In this document: piece after piece, positions 21,627-32,205 of the stretch
Layout: each line of letters begins with the position of its first letter
Numbering within the stretch: position 1 is the stretch's first letter
Assembly: GCA_030620095.1 (NCBI GenBank)
Contig: JAUTXW010000136.1
Location: forward strand, 1,488,001-1,552,000
Reading direction: 5' to 3'
Length of the DNA stretch: 64,000 nt
Source of the DNA: Kuschelorhynchus macadamiae
Lineage: Eukaryota > Arthropoda > Insecta > Coleoptera > Curculionidae
The notes under the pieces: model-generated
Database searches by the model: none
The model's input: the letters and a program-made list of their open reading frames with translations, nothing else
What the model was told of the DNA's origin: nothing
Position numbers and translations under genes: made by a program

Positions 21627-24396
21627 TTATTCACCAAAGGTAAAGGAATAAAAACATCTCGCATGCAGAAATTCAATGGTGTGCTTTCCAAATTTTACTA
21701 TACATTCAATTTGTTTTATTTGATTGGGCAGCATGTGAAACGCCTTTATAGCTCGATAAACGGGGCCTTTCTTGAAAAAAATGGTATTGTGGGAAGGGAT
21801 GCTAAGTTCAGTTCTATTCCGAGTTATCATGGTCATTTGCAGAGAATAATGATCTATATTTCTTTCAAAAAGGTTGGGCTGTTTTTTAACATACATCACT
21901 AATGCCAAAAAGTATAAAGAAGGAGCTGTTAGAATGGAAAGTTTTGAAAAATAGGGCTTGCAGCTGTCTCTTGGACGAATTGCACATATAGTGCTGATAA
22001 TTTGTTTTTGAGTCCTAAAAACATCCATGGCCGTAGAAGATGCGCCCCAGAATAGTATGCCATAGCTCAGAATTGACTGTATACAGGACATATAAAAAAT
22101 CCTAATGGTTTTAACAGTAAGCACACACCTCAGTCTCCGCAATAAAGCACAGTTACTATTTAGTCTTGATATAAGCATCTTATTTTGTGGCGCCCAGTTT
22201 AAAAGGGGATCCAAATAAACACCCAGGAATTTAATATTTTCAGCCATAGGTATAGACCTTCCATCCACTCTGACGTAGAGGGATTCGCACTGTTTGGTTT
22301 TACTGAACAAAATTTGCCTAGTTTTATCGGTATTAAGTTTTAGATAGTTGTCCTGACACCAGGAGCTCATTTCACCCACTGTACCCGAACAAGCCTCAGA
22401 CAGACCTATTAAGGAGGAGGCCGTAAGTATGACTGATGTATCGTCAGCATACTGACAAACCAGCCCACCACCAGGAATTCCACGAGAAAGCTCGTTCACA
22501 TACAGCAAGAACAATAAGGGACCCAGAATTGAACCCTGAGTAACCCCCTGCTCCAGATCTTCAAAGGATGAATAATTTGGCCTTCCATCATGCATGATGC
22601 AGACAGACTGTACCCTGTCTGTTAAATAGGATCTGAGAAGAGACAAACATGCACCCCGAATACCAAATGCTCTAAGTTTCTGAAGCAGCAAGTGGCGGTC
22701 TATAGTATCGAAGGCCTTTGATAAATCGAAATAAAGGCCTGCGACCCTTTCACTCCTGTCAAGGTTTTCCACTATATAACTCACAGCAGCAAATATAGCC
22801 TGTTCCGTAGATTTTTTAGGTGTAAATCCATACTGGTGGGTAGCCAATATGTGCTGTGAGTTCACAAAATTGAAGATTCTGTTAAATAAGGCCTTTTCGA
22901 ATATTTTTGATATAGATGATAATAGTGATACTGGTCGATAGCTGCTAATTGATTGAGGGTTTCCCCTTTTAAATACAGGAACGATTTTTGCTTTTTTGAG
23001 AGCGGTAGGAAATGACCCAGTTCATCATTTATAATATGTGTGAGAGGTTCGGAGATAAATTCCGCAACATATTTTAATACTATTGTAGGAATTTCATCCA
23101 GACCAGCTGAGAATTTATTTGGTAAACTCATTATCAACCTAAAAACCTCAAACTTATCTACAGGATAGAGGAATATAGTTGGATATTCAAAATTATCATT
23201 GAGAGTATTGTCATTATGATGTTGCAATGAAAGTTTAAAATATTTGCTGAAAAGTTCTGAAATTTCTGCAGGCTCTTTTATAATATTGTTGTTTTCTTCA
23301 ATTACGAGATTATTATTTGTTTTTAATTTGTTGGACGCTTTGTTAAATATGTTCCAAGCCGATTTTGATTTATTTTTAGAATTTATGATGTTATTTTCAT
23401 GAACTGATTTCTTAAAATCTGACAAATATTTTTTTTTTCAGCTTTATAATGTAAGTAAACTTGTTCACTTTTTGTTTTTTGATACCAGACAAATAAATCT
23501 TTTATATATGCCGAATAATTTTTTATATCTTTATTTACCCAATTCTCAGACTTTACTCTAGAATTACTAACTGGAAATGAATTATCAAACAGGTAGAAGA
23601 ATATTCGAAAAAAAGTGTTGTATTTTTCTTCAACACCTACTGCGTCCCATACTTCTAGCCAAGATTCGGCACTAAGAAGGGTTACAAAATCTAAAATGTG
23701 GCTATCAGTGAAGAACCTTTTTTTAACATAAGTTGGTTTATGTAACTTTTGAGTATTAATTCTTAAAATTTGAGAGTGATGATCAGAAACATGGCATGGA
23801 TATATTTCACAATCCTCCTGCGAAGGATCGATATTAGTAAATATGTTATCAATTTGAGTTTCGGAATTTAAACTGACTCTTGTCATTCCCTCCACCTGTG
23901 AGGCAAGGCCAAATGAATTTAGCAGCTGCACCAAAGAAAATGCACTATCATTATTAACCATAGAAAAATCAGTGTTAAAATCCCCGCATAATATTATGTA
24001 CTTATTTGGTGAATAAATGTTGACAAGCAATTCATTTAATTTATACAGGAAAACATCAAAGTCTTCATTAGGAGATCTATATATAGTAAGTAACAAACAC
24101 TTTTTATTCTTTAAGACAAATTCTGACATACAAAATTCAAAAACCTTTTCAATGGGATCCATCTCGGTCTCGACATGCATGGCGTTTAAACCCTTTGAAA
24201 AAATGGCAGTGGCTCCTCCTCGATATAATTCTCTAGAGGAATATGAGTGAAGATTGTATCCCATTAAATTAAGTTGTTCAATATCCTGGCCCTGTAACCA
24301 GTGTTCGGCGACACAAAATAGGACTGGCTGTATTTCGGACAACATTACTTCCAGATGGACTATCTTGTTGTTGATGCTTTGCACATTAAGGTGCAT
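21627..24396 (-). pseudogene. Non-LTR ORF2: endonuclease + reverse transcriptase, frameshifted
   Basis: Three minus-strand frames cover almost the whole ORF2. 24396-23383 (337 aa) is an apurinic-type endonuclease, with HLNVQSINNK, VAEHWLQ (catalytic E), CGDFNTDFS and HVSDHHSQIL. 23425-22862 continues with the RT lead-in (FNKASNKLKTNNNLVI, SLPNKFSAGLDEIPTIVLK); the ...KGETLNQLAAIDQYH end is a shifted NYRPISLL. 22865-21627 (412 aa) holds the palm and thumb: HQYGFTPKKSTEQAIF, LYFDLSKAFDTIDRHLLLQK, GVTQGSILGPLLFLLYVNEL and CQYADDTSVILT, with YADD intact, ending with the C-terminal domain. Two or three frameshifts are the only obvious lesions, so this is the best-preserved retroelement in the window. 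Confidence 0.85.
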
Positions 24397-24413
24397 AACA
24401 GCAAAATCAGTGT

Positions 24414-24800
24414 TTATTGTTTTTGAAGAAGCTCCCGGCCTAAAAAATTACGCCCCAACAAAAAATCAAAACGCTGAAAGGCAACTTCTGACGGCCAGAA
24501 ATCTTCGCTATAAACGATCTCCTTCAGTTCCAGACCAACTCCAACCATGAAACATCGTTGTTGTGACTCTGGATTTTTCACCTGGCAAACTTTTACCTCG
24601 ATTTCTTCAGCCTTTGTACGTGCATTTTTGATAATATAGTTTTTAATAATTTCACTGTCTACAGTAGTTTTAATTTTAAATAAATACAACCAAATTTTCT
24701 TCTGAATCACCGGCTTTATGGGTTCAAACTCACTGTCCTCATTTTTGGTGCCAATTTTTCTAGTCGCTCGGTTTTTTCTTAAGTTAGTTTTCCATTTTTG
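24414..24800 (-). pseudogene. Non-LTR ORF1 (gag-like) C-terminal part
   Basis: The minus-strand frame reads FEPIKPVIQKKIWLYLFKIK, then IIKNYIIKNARTKAEEIEVK, RCFMVGVGLELKEIV and FWPSEVAFQRFDFL. This is the pattern W-L-Y-hydrophobic ... SFKVGV ... WP.G(V)..RRF.F found at the end of ORF1 in jockey-like elements (inferred RNA binding, RRM-like). It ends just upstream of the endonuclease ORF at 24396, so spacing fits ORF1-ORF2 of one element. Codons before about 24800 (VLPVLQNPIVFGWV) look unrelated, marking the truncation. Confidence 0.6.
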
Positions 24801-25280
24801 GAACCCACTTTTCGAGCGAAAAAAATTCGTAAAATCGTCAAACAAAATCGAAACCCAACCAAAAACAATAGGGTTCTGTAAGACCGGAAGAACCATCGTT
24901 CCAGAAAGTTTCCTCAGAAAAAATTAAATTTGCGACTTCAACCGTGTTACATCGAAGTTCACTTTTTTGGTCAACTTTGCGGTACCATATCTTCGGTATC
25001 AAAGGTGGTATAGAAAAATGTTTCAAACAAGTTTCGATGCCCACGTCTCCTCTAAAAATACATATTAAATTCAATGCCTTACCTCTAATAATTTCCGAGA
25101 TATGCCTGACGAAAGGTCGAAAAACACGGTTTTCTGAAATGACACGCTCCACACCAGGTTTTCGTCCCTGAGTGTGAGAGCCATAGCAATAGCGGACGTT
25201 TGTTAACAAGAACACATTTTGTACATAAAAATGATAGGGAAATCTATTTTTTTTTTAAATATCCTAAGCGCGTGCAAAAA
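24800..25280. other. Stretch without a recognisable gene
   Basis: Several open frames exist on both strands (up to 125 codons) but show no known motif. It leads into the right inverted repeat of the 13620-25525 element, which becomes alignable from about 25280. Confidence 0.35.
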
Positions 25281-25682
25281 ATTGTAGATTGCGCCTCTTA
25301 CAAATCAGAGAAATACTTACTTCAAATTTGAATTTCTCAATCAAAAAACCTACAGTTACAAATTTTCATTCAAATATCACGATTATCTTAAAAGTTATTC
25401 ACATAAAACAAAAAGTAATGTAATATGTTTATTATCACATTAGGAAAAAGTTTTATATGAACTTACACCCTTTTTTACAAACTACCTAAATCCGAGAGAT
25501 TGCCCACATATTCTAGGACACCCAGTATAACTTAATATGTATTATTTCCCAAATAAATCTAATAAAGTGTCTTCTACGTGTTTGTAATTGCAGAGTCAAT
25601 ATTTAACCGGAAGTGAAATTTAAGAACGGAGTACATAAAAATATTTTATATAACCTCAACTTTCAAATCTCCGCGCAATATA

Positions 25683-25857
25683 CAGGGTGACATTTTTTTA
25701 ATATCACGTTTTCTGTTGTATTTTTTATTTGACTTTTAGTTGTTTTTTTGATGTTATAATCCGATAACCCGTAAAAATATACATATGTTCTTGAATAGTA
25801 ATTCTAGCTAAGCCGTAACGAACAAAATCGAGCAAGCCGCTTACGTGAAACACCCTG
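25683..25857. mobile_element. Short MITE with CAGGGTG ends, 175 bp
   Basis: TA-CAGGGTGACATTTTTTTAAT on the left and TTACGTGAAACACCCTG-TA on the right. Inverted identity is limited to about 8-10 bp. No coding sequence. Confidence 0.6.
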
Positions 25858-25859
25858 TA

Positions 25860-26451
25860 CATGAAATAGTATTTTTTGTTTTGGAACAGTTTGTGTTGGT
25901 CTGATTGAAATCATCTTAAAGAACTGAATATATTTTAAATATTGTTTTAGACTGTTTTTAGTGATTTATCGTTTCAATATGCGTCCAGTGATATAGAAGC
26001 TTATGCATTCCATGTATAAATTCATTCTACGTAGTTATTAACGAAACTAGGAGTTTAGTGCAATTCTTGTTAGATATGGCAATATTATTAGTACATATAG
26101 ACATTGTTTATGTTTATGTTTGGTTTTATAGCGTTGTTGTCAATGTAACAAATAATCTATGGTTTGAATGAAGCTATATCAAACCCAGTTTAGATCTTTA
26201 ATATTAATTTTTCGACAAGGATGAGTAATGTACTGCGTTATTAATTATGTTTTGACCATCTTTTTGTATCAGTTTTTCATCTTTTTTTTTAAAGATTACA
26301 AAAGACTTGAAATGGTTGTTGAAAAAAGCGGGCCACCATTGGCTTTAAATGCAACATGCAGAGGACGTTAAAATAGCTCTAGTGCTTTATATAAGAAAAT
26401 TCCGGTGGTACAGGGTGAGATACAGGACTCTAGAGGCGTACTTTTGATGTA
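25860..26451. other. Stretch without a recognisable gene
   Basis: AT-rich. The only signal is an isolated left-type mariner end, TA-CAGGGTGAGATACAGGA, at 26410, 42 bp before the element at 26452. No matching right end was found. Confidence 0.4.
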
Positions 26452-27228
26452 CAGGGTATTTTTTTTTATATATTGACCCCCCCTTAACTTTTTTATTTGA
26501 CGTTTTGGAAAGAAGTGTCTAAAATACCACTGCGTCAATACAACGAAATTATATGGCATCCGGATGGAGTCCCACCATACAGCGTTTTTCCGGTTATAAA
26601 TTACCTTAATATGAAATACCAAATGTGGATTGGTCGTACTAGACCGATTGGCTGGCCGCCGAATAGCCCCGACTTGACGCCACTTGATTCGTTCCTGTGG
26701 GGATTTTTGCAGAATAAAGTATATAAAAAACCAGCTGAAGACGTAGAGGTTTTACGAACAAGAATAATTGAGGCTATGCAGGACACTAATGACAATCATT
26801 TTCATTTTATTATTAACACTATAAATAAAATCGAGAGTGATTACATACAGTATATTGAAAGGAACGGTGGGCACATTCAGCAGTTGTAAAAAGTTTTAGT
26901 AGATAACACCATTTTATATTTTTTTTATGAAAAAAACAATGTAATATAAAATTACAAAGGTCAATATTTTTGTATACATTAAAATAAAGTTAGGTATAGA
27001 GTAGGCTACATACAAAATGTTTAGAATATTCAGGAAAATGCAAAAATGAAATAAAAAAATAGGGTACCCATTTAAAATAAGAAAGTAGGTTTTGAACCAC
27101 TCTGTATATGGGTCAACAAAGTTTTTCTAAAAATTTATTTTGAATTATTAAACTTTTATTTTGGACACTTTTTTCCAAAACGTCAAATAAAAAAAGATAA
27201 GGGGGTCAATATATAAAAAAATACCCGG
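26452..27228 (+). mobile_element. Deletion derivative of a mariner-like element, 777 bp
   Basis: TA-flanked (26450-26451, 27229-27230). Left CAGGGTATTTTTTTTTATAT and right (reversed) CCGGGTATTTTTTTATATAT continue as inverted repeats of about 75 bp (GACGTTTTGGAAA.AAGTGTC in both). The left repeat runs straight into the last third of a transposase gene, so the promoter, DNA-binding domain and first catalytic block are deleted. Confidence 0.8.
26530..26889 (+). pseudogene. Transposase C-terminal third, still open
   Basis: The frame reads RQYNEIIWHPDGVPPYS (second catalytic aspartate in place of QQDGAP), YLNMKYQMWIGRTRPIGW and PPNSPDLTPLDSFLWGFLQ (third aspartate), ending ERNGGHIQQL and a stop. 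I count 40 residues between the two aspartates, the same as the intact transposase at 1756-2811, so the group is the same, but the sequence is a different family. It has no DNA-binding domain or first aspartate and cannot work alone. Confidence 0.8.
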
Positions 27229-27229
27229 T

Positions 27230-27683
27230 ACCTTTTTGGCTATAACTTTTCAATCGACTAGTATGTTATTTTGGAAATTTGACTTATGCAGTCGGAGTCT
27301 AACTAAGACCTTGTTACTTAGGACATTTTTTTGACATTCATGTATTGAAAGTCTGACTGTTTTTAATAGTTTGACGACGATCTTAATCGGTTTTATTTTT
27401 TATAAACATTTTTATTTCAGATTTTGTTGATTTTGATTGGTTCGTTACGATCTGAGTTTAATAAAACACCATTTTTAAGCGGACGTTTCTCATAATATAT
27501 ATTCTTTCTCAGGGCTAATTAGGGTGGGTTTTATATGTCACAAAAACGTTCATTTTTAATACAAAAAAGATCACAGGACACGAATAGGTACAGGGTAAAC
27601 AAACAAGCACATCTATATACTTATATATCGGTCGGAATACGATAGCCAACACACCAATGTGCTTGTTTGTTTTTTGACATATC

Positions 27684-27686
<3 letters not shown>
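27230..27686. other. Stretch without a recognisable gene
   Basis: AT-rich. An isolated TACAGGGTAAAC occurs at about 27588. It leads into the TA microsatellite. Confidence 0.35.
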
Positions 27687-27744
<58 letters not shown>

Positions 27745-27747
27745 CCA

Positions 27748-27810
<63 letters not shown>

Positions 27811-27825
27811 TGATCGAAAATGCCA

Positions 27826-27896
<71 letters not shown>
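27687..27896. repeat. Three (TA)n tracts with repeated spacers
   Basis: Pure TA/AT runs at about 27687-27739, 27757-27807 and 27834-27894, separated by short spacers that both contain AAATGCCATATATGT. Open frames of alternating I-Y residues here are artefacts of the repeat. Confidence 0.9.
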
Positions 27897-27900
<4 letters not shown>

Positions 27901-28029
27901 AGAATATGTATTATTCAAAACATATTTAAAAAGGTTTTTTTATTAAACTTAGATCCTACCAATATTTTCTACAACATTAAGGATCATTATCATTAAAAAA
28001 AATAATTTTTATTTCACCTTGTTTTAGCT

Positions 28030-28316
28030 TTTAAAGCTAGTAGTAGTAAAAGGAGGTGGGACAACAATTAGGCCTGAAATACCCTTTTTGCTAACACCGG
28101 TCTCACTCATCTCATTCCACTCCCCCACGAAGACTTGTTCCAGCGTAGTCTTGCCCATCTTTTACACGTGCCAACAAGATGATAGGGATCATCCTCTGCC
28201 CCACGATTGGACAGGAAGGGCTGACCGCTAACCCCAGCTGGTGTATGTAACCTTTAATATTACAGTGTCCTGTCAAAATGCCACTTTTTATTTTTATTGG
28301 CAAGCTGAGGCTCAAA
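28030..28316 (-). pseudogene. Non-LTR element RNase H tail, copy 1
   Basis: The minus-strand frame reads IKSGILTGHCNIKGYIHQLG then LAVSPSCPIVGQRMIPIILL. This corresponds to the segment after the RNase H domain of I/R1/jockey-type elements (LTGHC.L..HL...GL...C..C...ET..H.L). The zinc-finger cysteines are partly lost. It matches copy 2 at 28440-28915 as a direct repeat with internal differences. Confidence 0.55.
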
Positions 28317-28439
28317 GTGTTCCAGGCCTAAACGAGGGCTAAAATGTTGGACGTTCCTAATAAAATAAACAAATACTGGGCTCCATTGCTCTTAAAATAT
28401 ATATATTATAATACTATAAAAAAGGGGGCGCAAAAGGGG

Positions 28440-28915
28440 CAAATGCCCTATTCCACTTTTAAAACTAGTAGTAGCAAGATGGGGGACAAGCCCAACAATT
28501 AGGCCTGAAATGCCCGTTTCGCTAACCCCGGTCTCACCCACCTCACTCCACTACCTTATGAAGGCCGTCCATCCTTCAAATGCATCTTGCTCCAGTCGGG
28601 GTTTTGTAATTGTTCCTTGGAGAGGGACTTGACGCCGAAGGTATTCTAGCGTTGTCTTGCCCATCTTTCACACGAGCCAACAAGATAATAGGGATCCTAT
28701 TCCTCTGCCCCACGCTTGGACCACAAGGGCTGACCGCTAACCACAACTGGTGTATATGCCCTTTAATATTACAGTGTCCTATTATAATGTCAATTAGGTC
28801 CCCAATCACCTGTCGACTTCTTGACATCGACCAAGTTGCCTTAGATCCGCATGGGTTAGGTGAGGCGTCTGGTTTAGTCCTCCAGCAATCCCTAAGAAGT
28901 CTGGACAATATGTAA
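28440..28915 (-). pseudogene. Non-LTR element RNase H tail, copy 2
   Basis: The same family as copy 1: DLIDIIIGHCNIKGHIHQLW then LAVSPCGPSVGQRNRIPIIL on the minus strand, within an open frame that carries unrelated N-terminal sequence. Shared blocks with copy 1 include CAATTAGGCCTGAAAT, GCTAACCCCGGTCTCAC and CCTTTAATATTACAGTGTCC. Copy 2 has about 75 extra bases near 28570-28640. The two may be a tandem duplication or two insertions. Confidence 0.55.
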
Positions 28916-29047
28916 TTTTTTCCACCACTGGCTACCAAAGCATGGATCCGTAAGTGATCCTCGGTGGGATGGCTGCAGTATAGAGCCAGGGGAGAACTTG
29001 TGAGGATAAATCCGCGCACGCCACATTGTTGCATGAGAATGATAATA

Positions 29048-31428
29048 CAGGGTGTCCCGAATTGCAGTGTCCAAACTTTAACTGCGCATTCTGCATTCAA
29101 AATAAGCCCTAATTTTCTATATAAACATATATCGGCCAATGCTTCGTTTTCGAAATACAGGGTATTAAAGTTTTAAGAAAAAAATTGTTTCTTAGTCATA
29201 ACTTTTTTATTACTTGAGATATTGTTATTAAATTTGGTAAACAGCCTTGGAGTAACAAAAGGCATTTTTTGATTTGAAATATTTTTTAATTTTTTATCAG
29301 TGGCGTCCGTACGGGATTTTTTATTGAATATTCTTGAAGAAAAAATGGTACTCTACTGCTTTTTCTGAAAACAAAAATCATTCCTAAAATCCCCACTCAG
29401 TTTGGAGCAAATTTGATCCCTTGTCTTTTTTTCGTGCGGTGTAAGGATTTCGAGTAAAAAACTAAAAACCATTTTTATGTATGGCATAGTTAAAATTTCC
29501 ATTATTGTTAATTTCAGTAGCAAAACCTTTAAGGTGGGATTGTAACAGCAAGTTTTTAAAATTATTTGGTTTCCGATATTTATTTCATGCATTCCGGGTG
29601 AGTTCATAATTTCTGAACAACGTATTGTAGGGTTTCTAAAATAAAAGCTTGTCTGACAACTAAGGAGAGATGACGTCTCGACCCGTTGTAATGGAGATTT
29701 GCATTATGTTTGGGTTATCAGGGTGACATCGCAAAAGTTAGCAGGCAACCTACTAAAATCTAATGTCCTTGGTACTTACCATCATTCCTTCATTGTCGAC
29801 TCTTGGTATGCCATGATTTCATTTTTGTAATAATTGAACAATTGCTAGGTTCGTCTTTAAAGTATGACAGATGAGTTTATAATTCTAAAATCGTCGATTC
29901 ATTTTGTAAAACGGTAATTAGAATTAATTCAATTTTGAAGATGATACTTCATTTTACAGAAACTACTCTTTATTAACTGAGTTCGTAATAATTTTACAAA
30001 AACTAGAATTCATAACTTTTATTAACTTAGATCGTGAAAAAATTTTATAGAGCACTTTAAATATCATTAAGGATTAATGTGGGCCTTAAAATTCACAATA
30101 ATTGCTCAAAATGAGCTCCTCTAACTTCGACACATTTTCGGCATCTGCTCTTAACTGTGTCAGTGGCATGGCGTATAAAATTAGTATTGGCTCTGGAATA
30201 AACTAAATTTTTCAAATAACCCCACAAAGTTTCACAGGCTTGCTCTATCCTTAGAATCAGTTCTTCTCTTGTATGAACTGGAAAATCATTAAATAACTGG
30301 AATAAACTAAATTTTTCAAATAACCCAAATAATTGAAAAGTTCTCGTCTTCCTCTATTTGGCGCAAAAACCAACTGCAAAAACTGACATCAACGGCATCA
30401 CCAGGTTGAAAGTTTTGAACTGGCTGCATCTGAAATGGCTTCCTGTGATCTTTCCTCAAAACGCGATGAACCTTATTTTTAGAAACAAAAACTGCGTTGC
30501 CTTGTAAATTATGAGCTGCTCTTCGTAGGCTTAATGTCCTATCGTTGTCAAACTTATTTAAAATTACGTTTCGATATTGTTTATTTCTCCTACCTTCGTT
30601 TCTCGGATTCTTTTTGAGTCTAAAATTCCTAAACATTAAATGCGTTTTAATGAAAACTTGTTTGCAAGGTAATCTTCTATTTGGAAATCTTCGTTGGTAT
30701 TCCCGTACTGCTGCATTTGCATTTCCATTACAGAAACCATAAACGAAATGAATATCAGCATACTCAAAGTTACTGAATAACACTATTTTGAAATCACTAG
30801 TTAGACTGATAATTACCTTTTTGTATAAACTGTAATGTACCTGACATTTATTTACTCTAAAAACTCAAATTTCACACTTTAAAGACGAAACTAGCAATTG
30901 TTCAATTGTCACAAAAATGCAATCATGGCATACCAAGATGTTAAAGGTTTTGCCACTGAAATAATTAACAATAATGGAAATTTTAACTACGCCATACATA
31001 AAAAGAGTTTTTAGTTTTTAACTCGAAATCCTTGCATCGCACGAAAAAAAGGCAAGGGATCAAATTTGCTCCAAACTGAGTGGGGATTTTAGGAATGATT
31101 TTTGTTTTCAGAAAAAGCAGTAGCGTACCATTTTTTCTTCAAGAATATTCAATAAAAAATCCTGTACGGACGCCACTGATAAAGAATTAAAAAATATTTC
31201 AAATCAAAAAATGCCTTTTGTTACTCAAATGCTGTTTACCAAATTTAATAACAATACCTCAAGTACTAAAAAAGTTATGACTAAATAACAATTTTTGTCT
31301 TAAAACTTTAACACCCTGTATTTCGAAAACGAAGCATTTGCCGAAATATGTTTATATAGAAAATTAGGGCTTATTTTGAATGCAGAATGCGCTGTTAAAG
31401 TTTGGACACTGCAATTCGGGACACCCTG
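29048..31428 (-). mobile_element. Mariner-like element with about 500-570-bp inverted repeats
   Basis: TA-flanked (29046-29047, 31429-31430). Both ends read CAGGGTGTCCCGAATTGCAG inward. The repeats align over 29048-29535 and about 30945-31428. After a 270-bp block present only on the left (29540-29805), they continue for another 80-90 bp around AGCAATTGTTCAATT (29840 and 30893). The arms are well conserved but the transposase inside is internally deleted. Confidence 0.85.
30093..30783 (-). pseudogene. DUF4817-type mariner transposase, core deleted
   Basis: It starts MLFSNFEYADIHFVYGFCNG at 30783, with the conserved HTH segment AAVREYQRRFPNRRLP, then RRAAHNLQGNAVFVSKNKVH (second DNA-binding part), FQPGDAVDVSFCSWFLRQIE and IIWVI at 30316. 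The catalytic region from the first aspartate to SPD is missing. The rest is a rearranged C-terminus: LKNLVYS, HTREELILRIEQACET, a second LKNLVYS in another frame, ATDTVKSRCRKCVEVRGAHF and the stop at 30093. A 30-bp direct repeat (GGAATAAACTAAATTTTTCA at 30197 and 30298) explains the doubled LKNLVYS. The first 155 codons are uninterrupted. Confidence 0.8.
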
Positions 31429-31674
31429 TATATATTTGCCTGAAAATAAAAGAAAATATGACATATTTTCCCGAACAACTTCGGAACCTGCGAAAAGCTG
31501 CAGCTGATTTTTGTGAATGTGACTAATGTGTTACTGAGCTACAAATTAACGTACTATTCGAGGGGTGGGGAAACGTGGGTAACTGCTAAAAGTTTCGTCA
31601 AACTTAAAGTTTAAGTTTTTTCTCCTCACTTCTCTACCATTTCATGCGGATGTTTTTCTATAAAATCAAAAAAT

Positions 31675-31918
31675 TTCAGTTCTTGTAAAATCTACATGAG
31701 ATAAGCTTTCCAAAAATGTATAATAGTGTATATCTGTTTACAAAATTCAGTTAAATACTATCTTCCAAAATAACATATAAAAAGACTCGAATTGGCCACA
31801 TGTGACAACAATGTTCATTTAATTTATTAAACATAATATTTTGTAAAGTACCCACATTATATTAAAGTTGAATCTGCATACTAGTATATCAAATAAACAA
31901 AACCCTTTAGTTGCTACA
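31675..31918. repeat. 245-bp dispersed direct repeat, copy 1
   Basis: Runs from TTTCAGTTCTTGTAAAATCT to CAAATAAACAAAACCCTTT and is almost the same as 34168-34412. The interior includes CTCGAATTGGCCACATGTGA. No coding sequence, and no TG...CA ends that would suggest LTRs. Confidence 0.8.
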
Positions 31919-32205
31919 TTGCCAGAATGCATTTTTGATATGCCTTTGTTAGACCATTTTACATAGTGCGGCGGAAGGCTTGCAAATGATCCATAATACT
32001 GCATGCAGGTCCTCCTTAAAACACATCAGGTGATACAAAAAATTAGAAAAAATGACACTATACGTCATATTGGTGCCCGGATTTTATTGATAGCAACGGT
32101 ATGCCTTTTATTTTAATTCAATAAGAAACGTATTGTTAGTTTAAAAAGTTGAAAGTTCTTTGGTCAAATTATAACTACTAACACTGTACAACTCGATATA
32201 AAAAT

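Larger units (their letters stand above)
21309..24800 (-). mobile_element. Non-LTR retrotransposon, 5'-truncated, inserted in another
   Basis: In minus-strand order: the C-terminal part of ORF1 (about 24800-24414), ORF2 with endonuclease and reverse transcriptase in three frames (24396-21627), about 260 bp of 3' untranslated sequence and the (ATT)n tail. The organisation and motifs are those of the jockey/CR1 assemblage. The ORF1 start and 5' untranslated region are not found, so the copy is 5'-truncated, typical of target-primed insertion. Its 3' end interrupts the relic at 19668-21300. Confidence 0.8.
13620..25525 (-). mobile_element. Mariner-like element expanded to 11.9 kb by nested insertions
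   Basis: The left end CAAGGTGTCCCAGAACATGT at 13620 is mirrored by the right end at 25525, read in reverse as CTGGGTGTCCTAGAATATGT. Both are followed by GGGCAATCTCTCG and TA lies outside (13618-13619, 25526-25527). The match continues inward for about 240 bp (AACTTTTAAGATAATCGTGATATTT occurs in both). A transposase relic of this group lies just inside the left end. Everything between about 14.6 and 24.8 kb is other elements. That the two ends were once one element is inference; two separate copies in opposite orientation would look similar. Confidence 0.6.

Noticed and set aside
27515..27946. Open frames of alternating Ile-Tyr residues on both strands
   Set aside because: They are translations of the (TA)n tracts and have no coding meaning.
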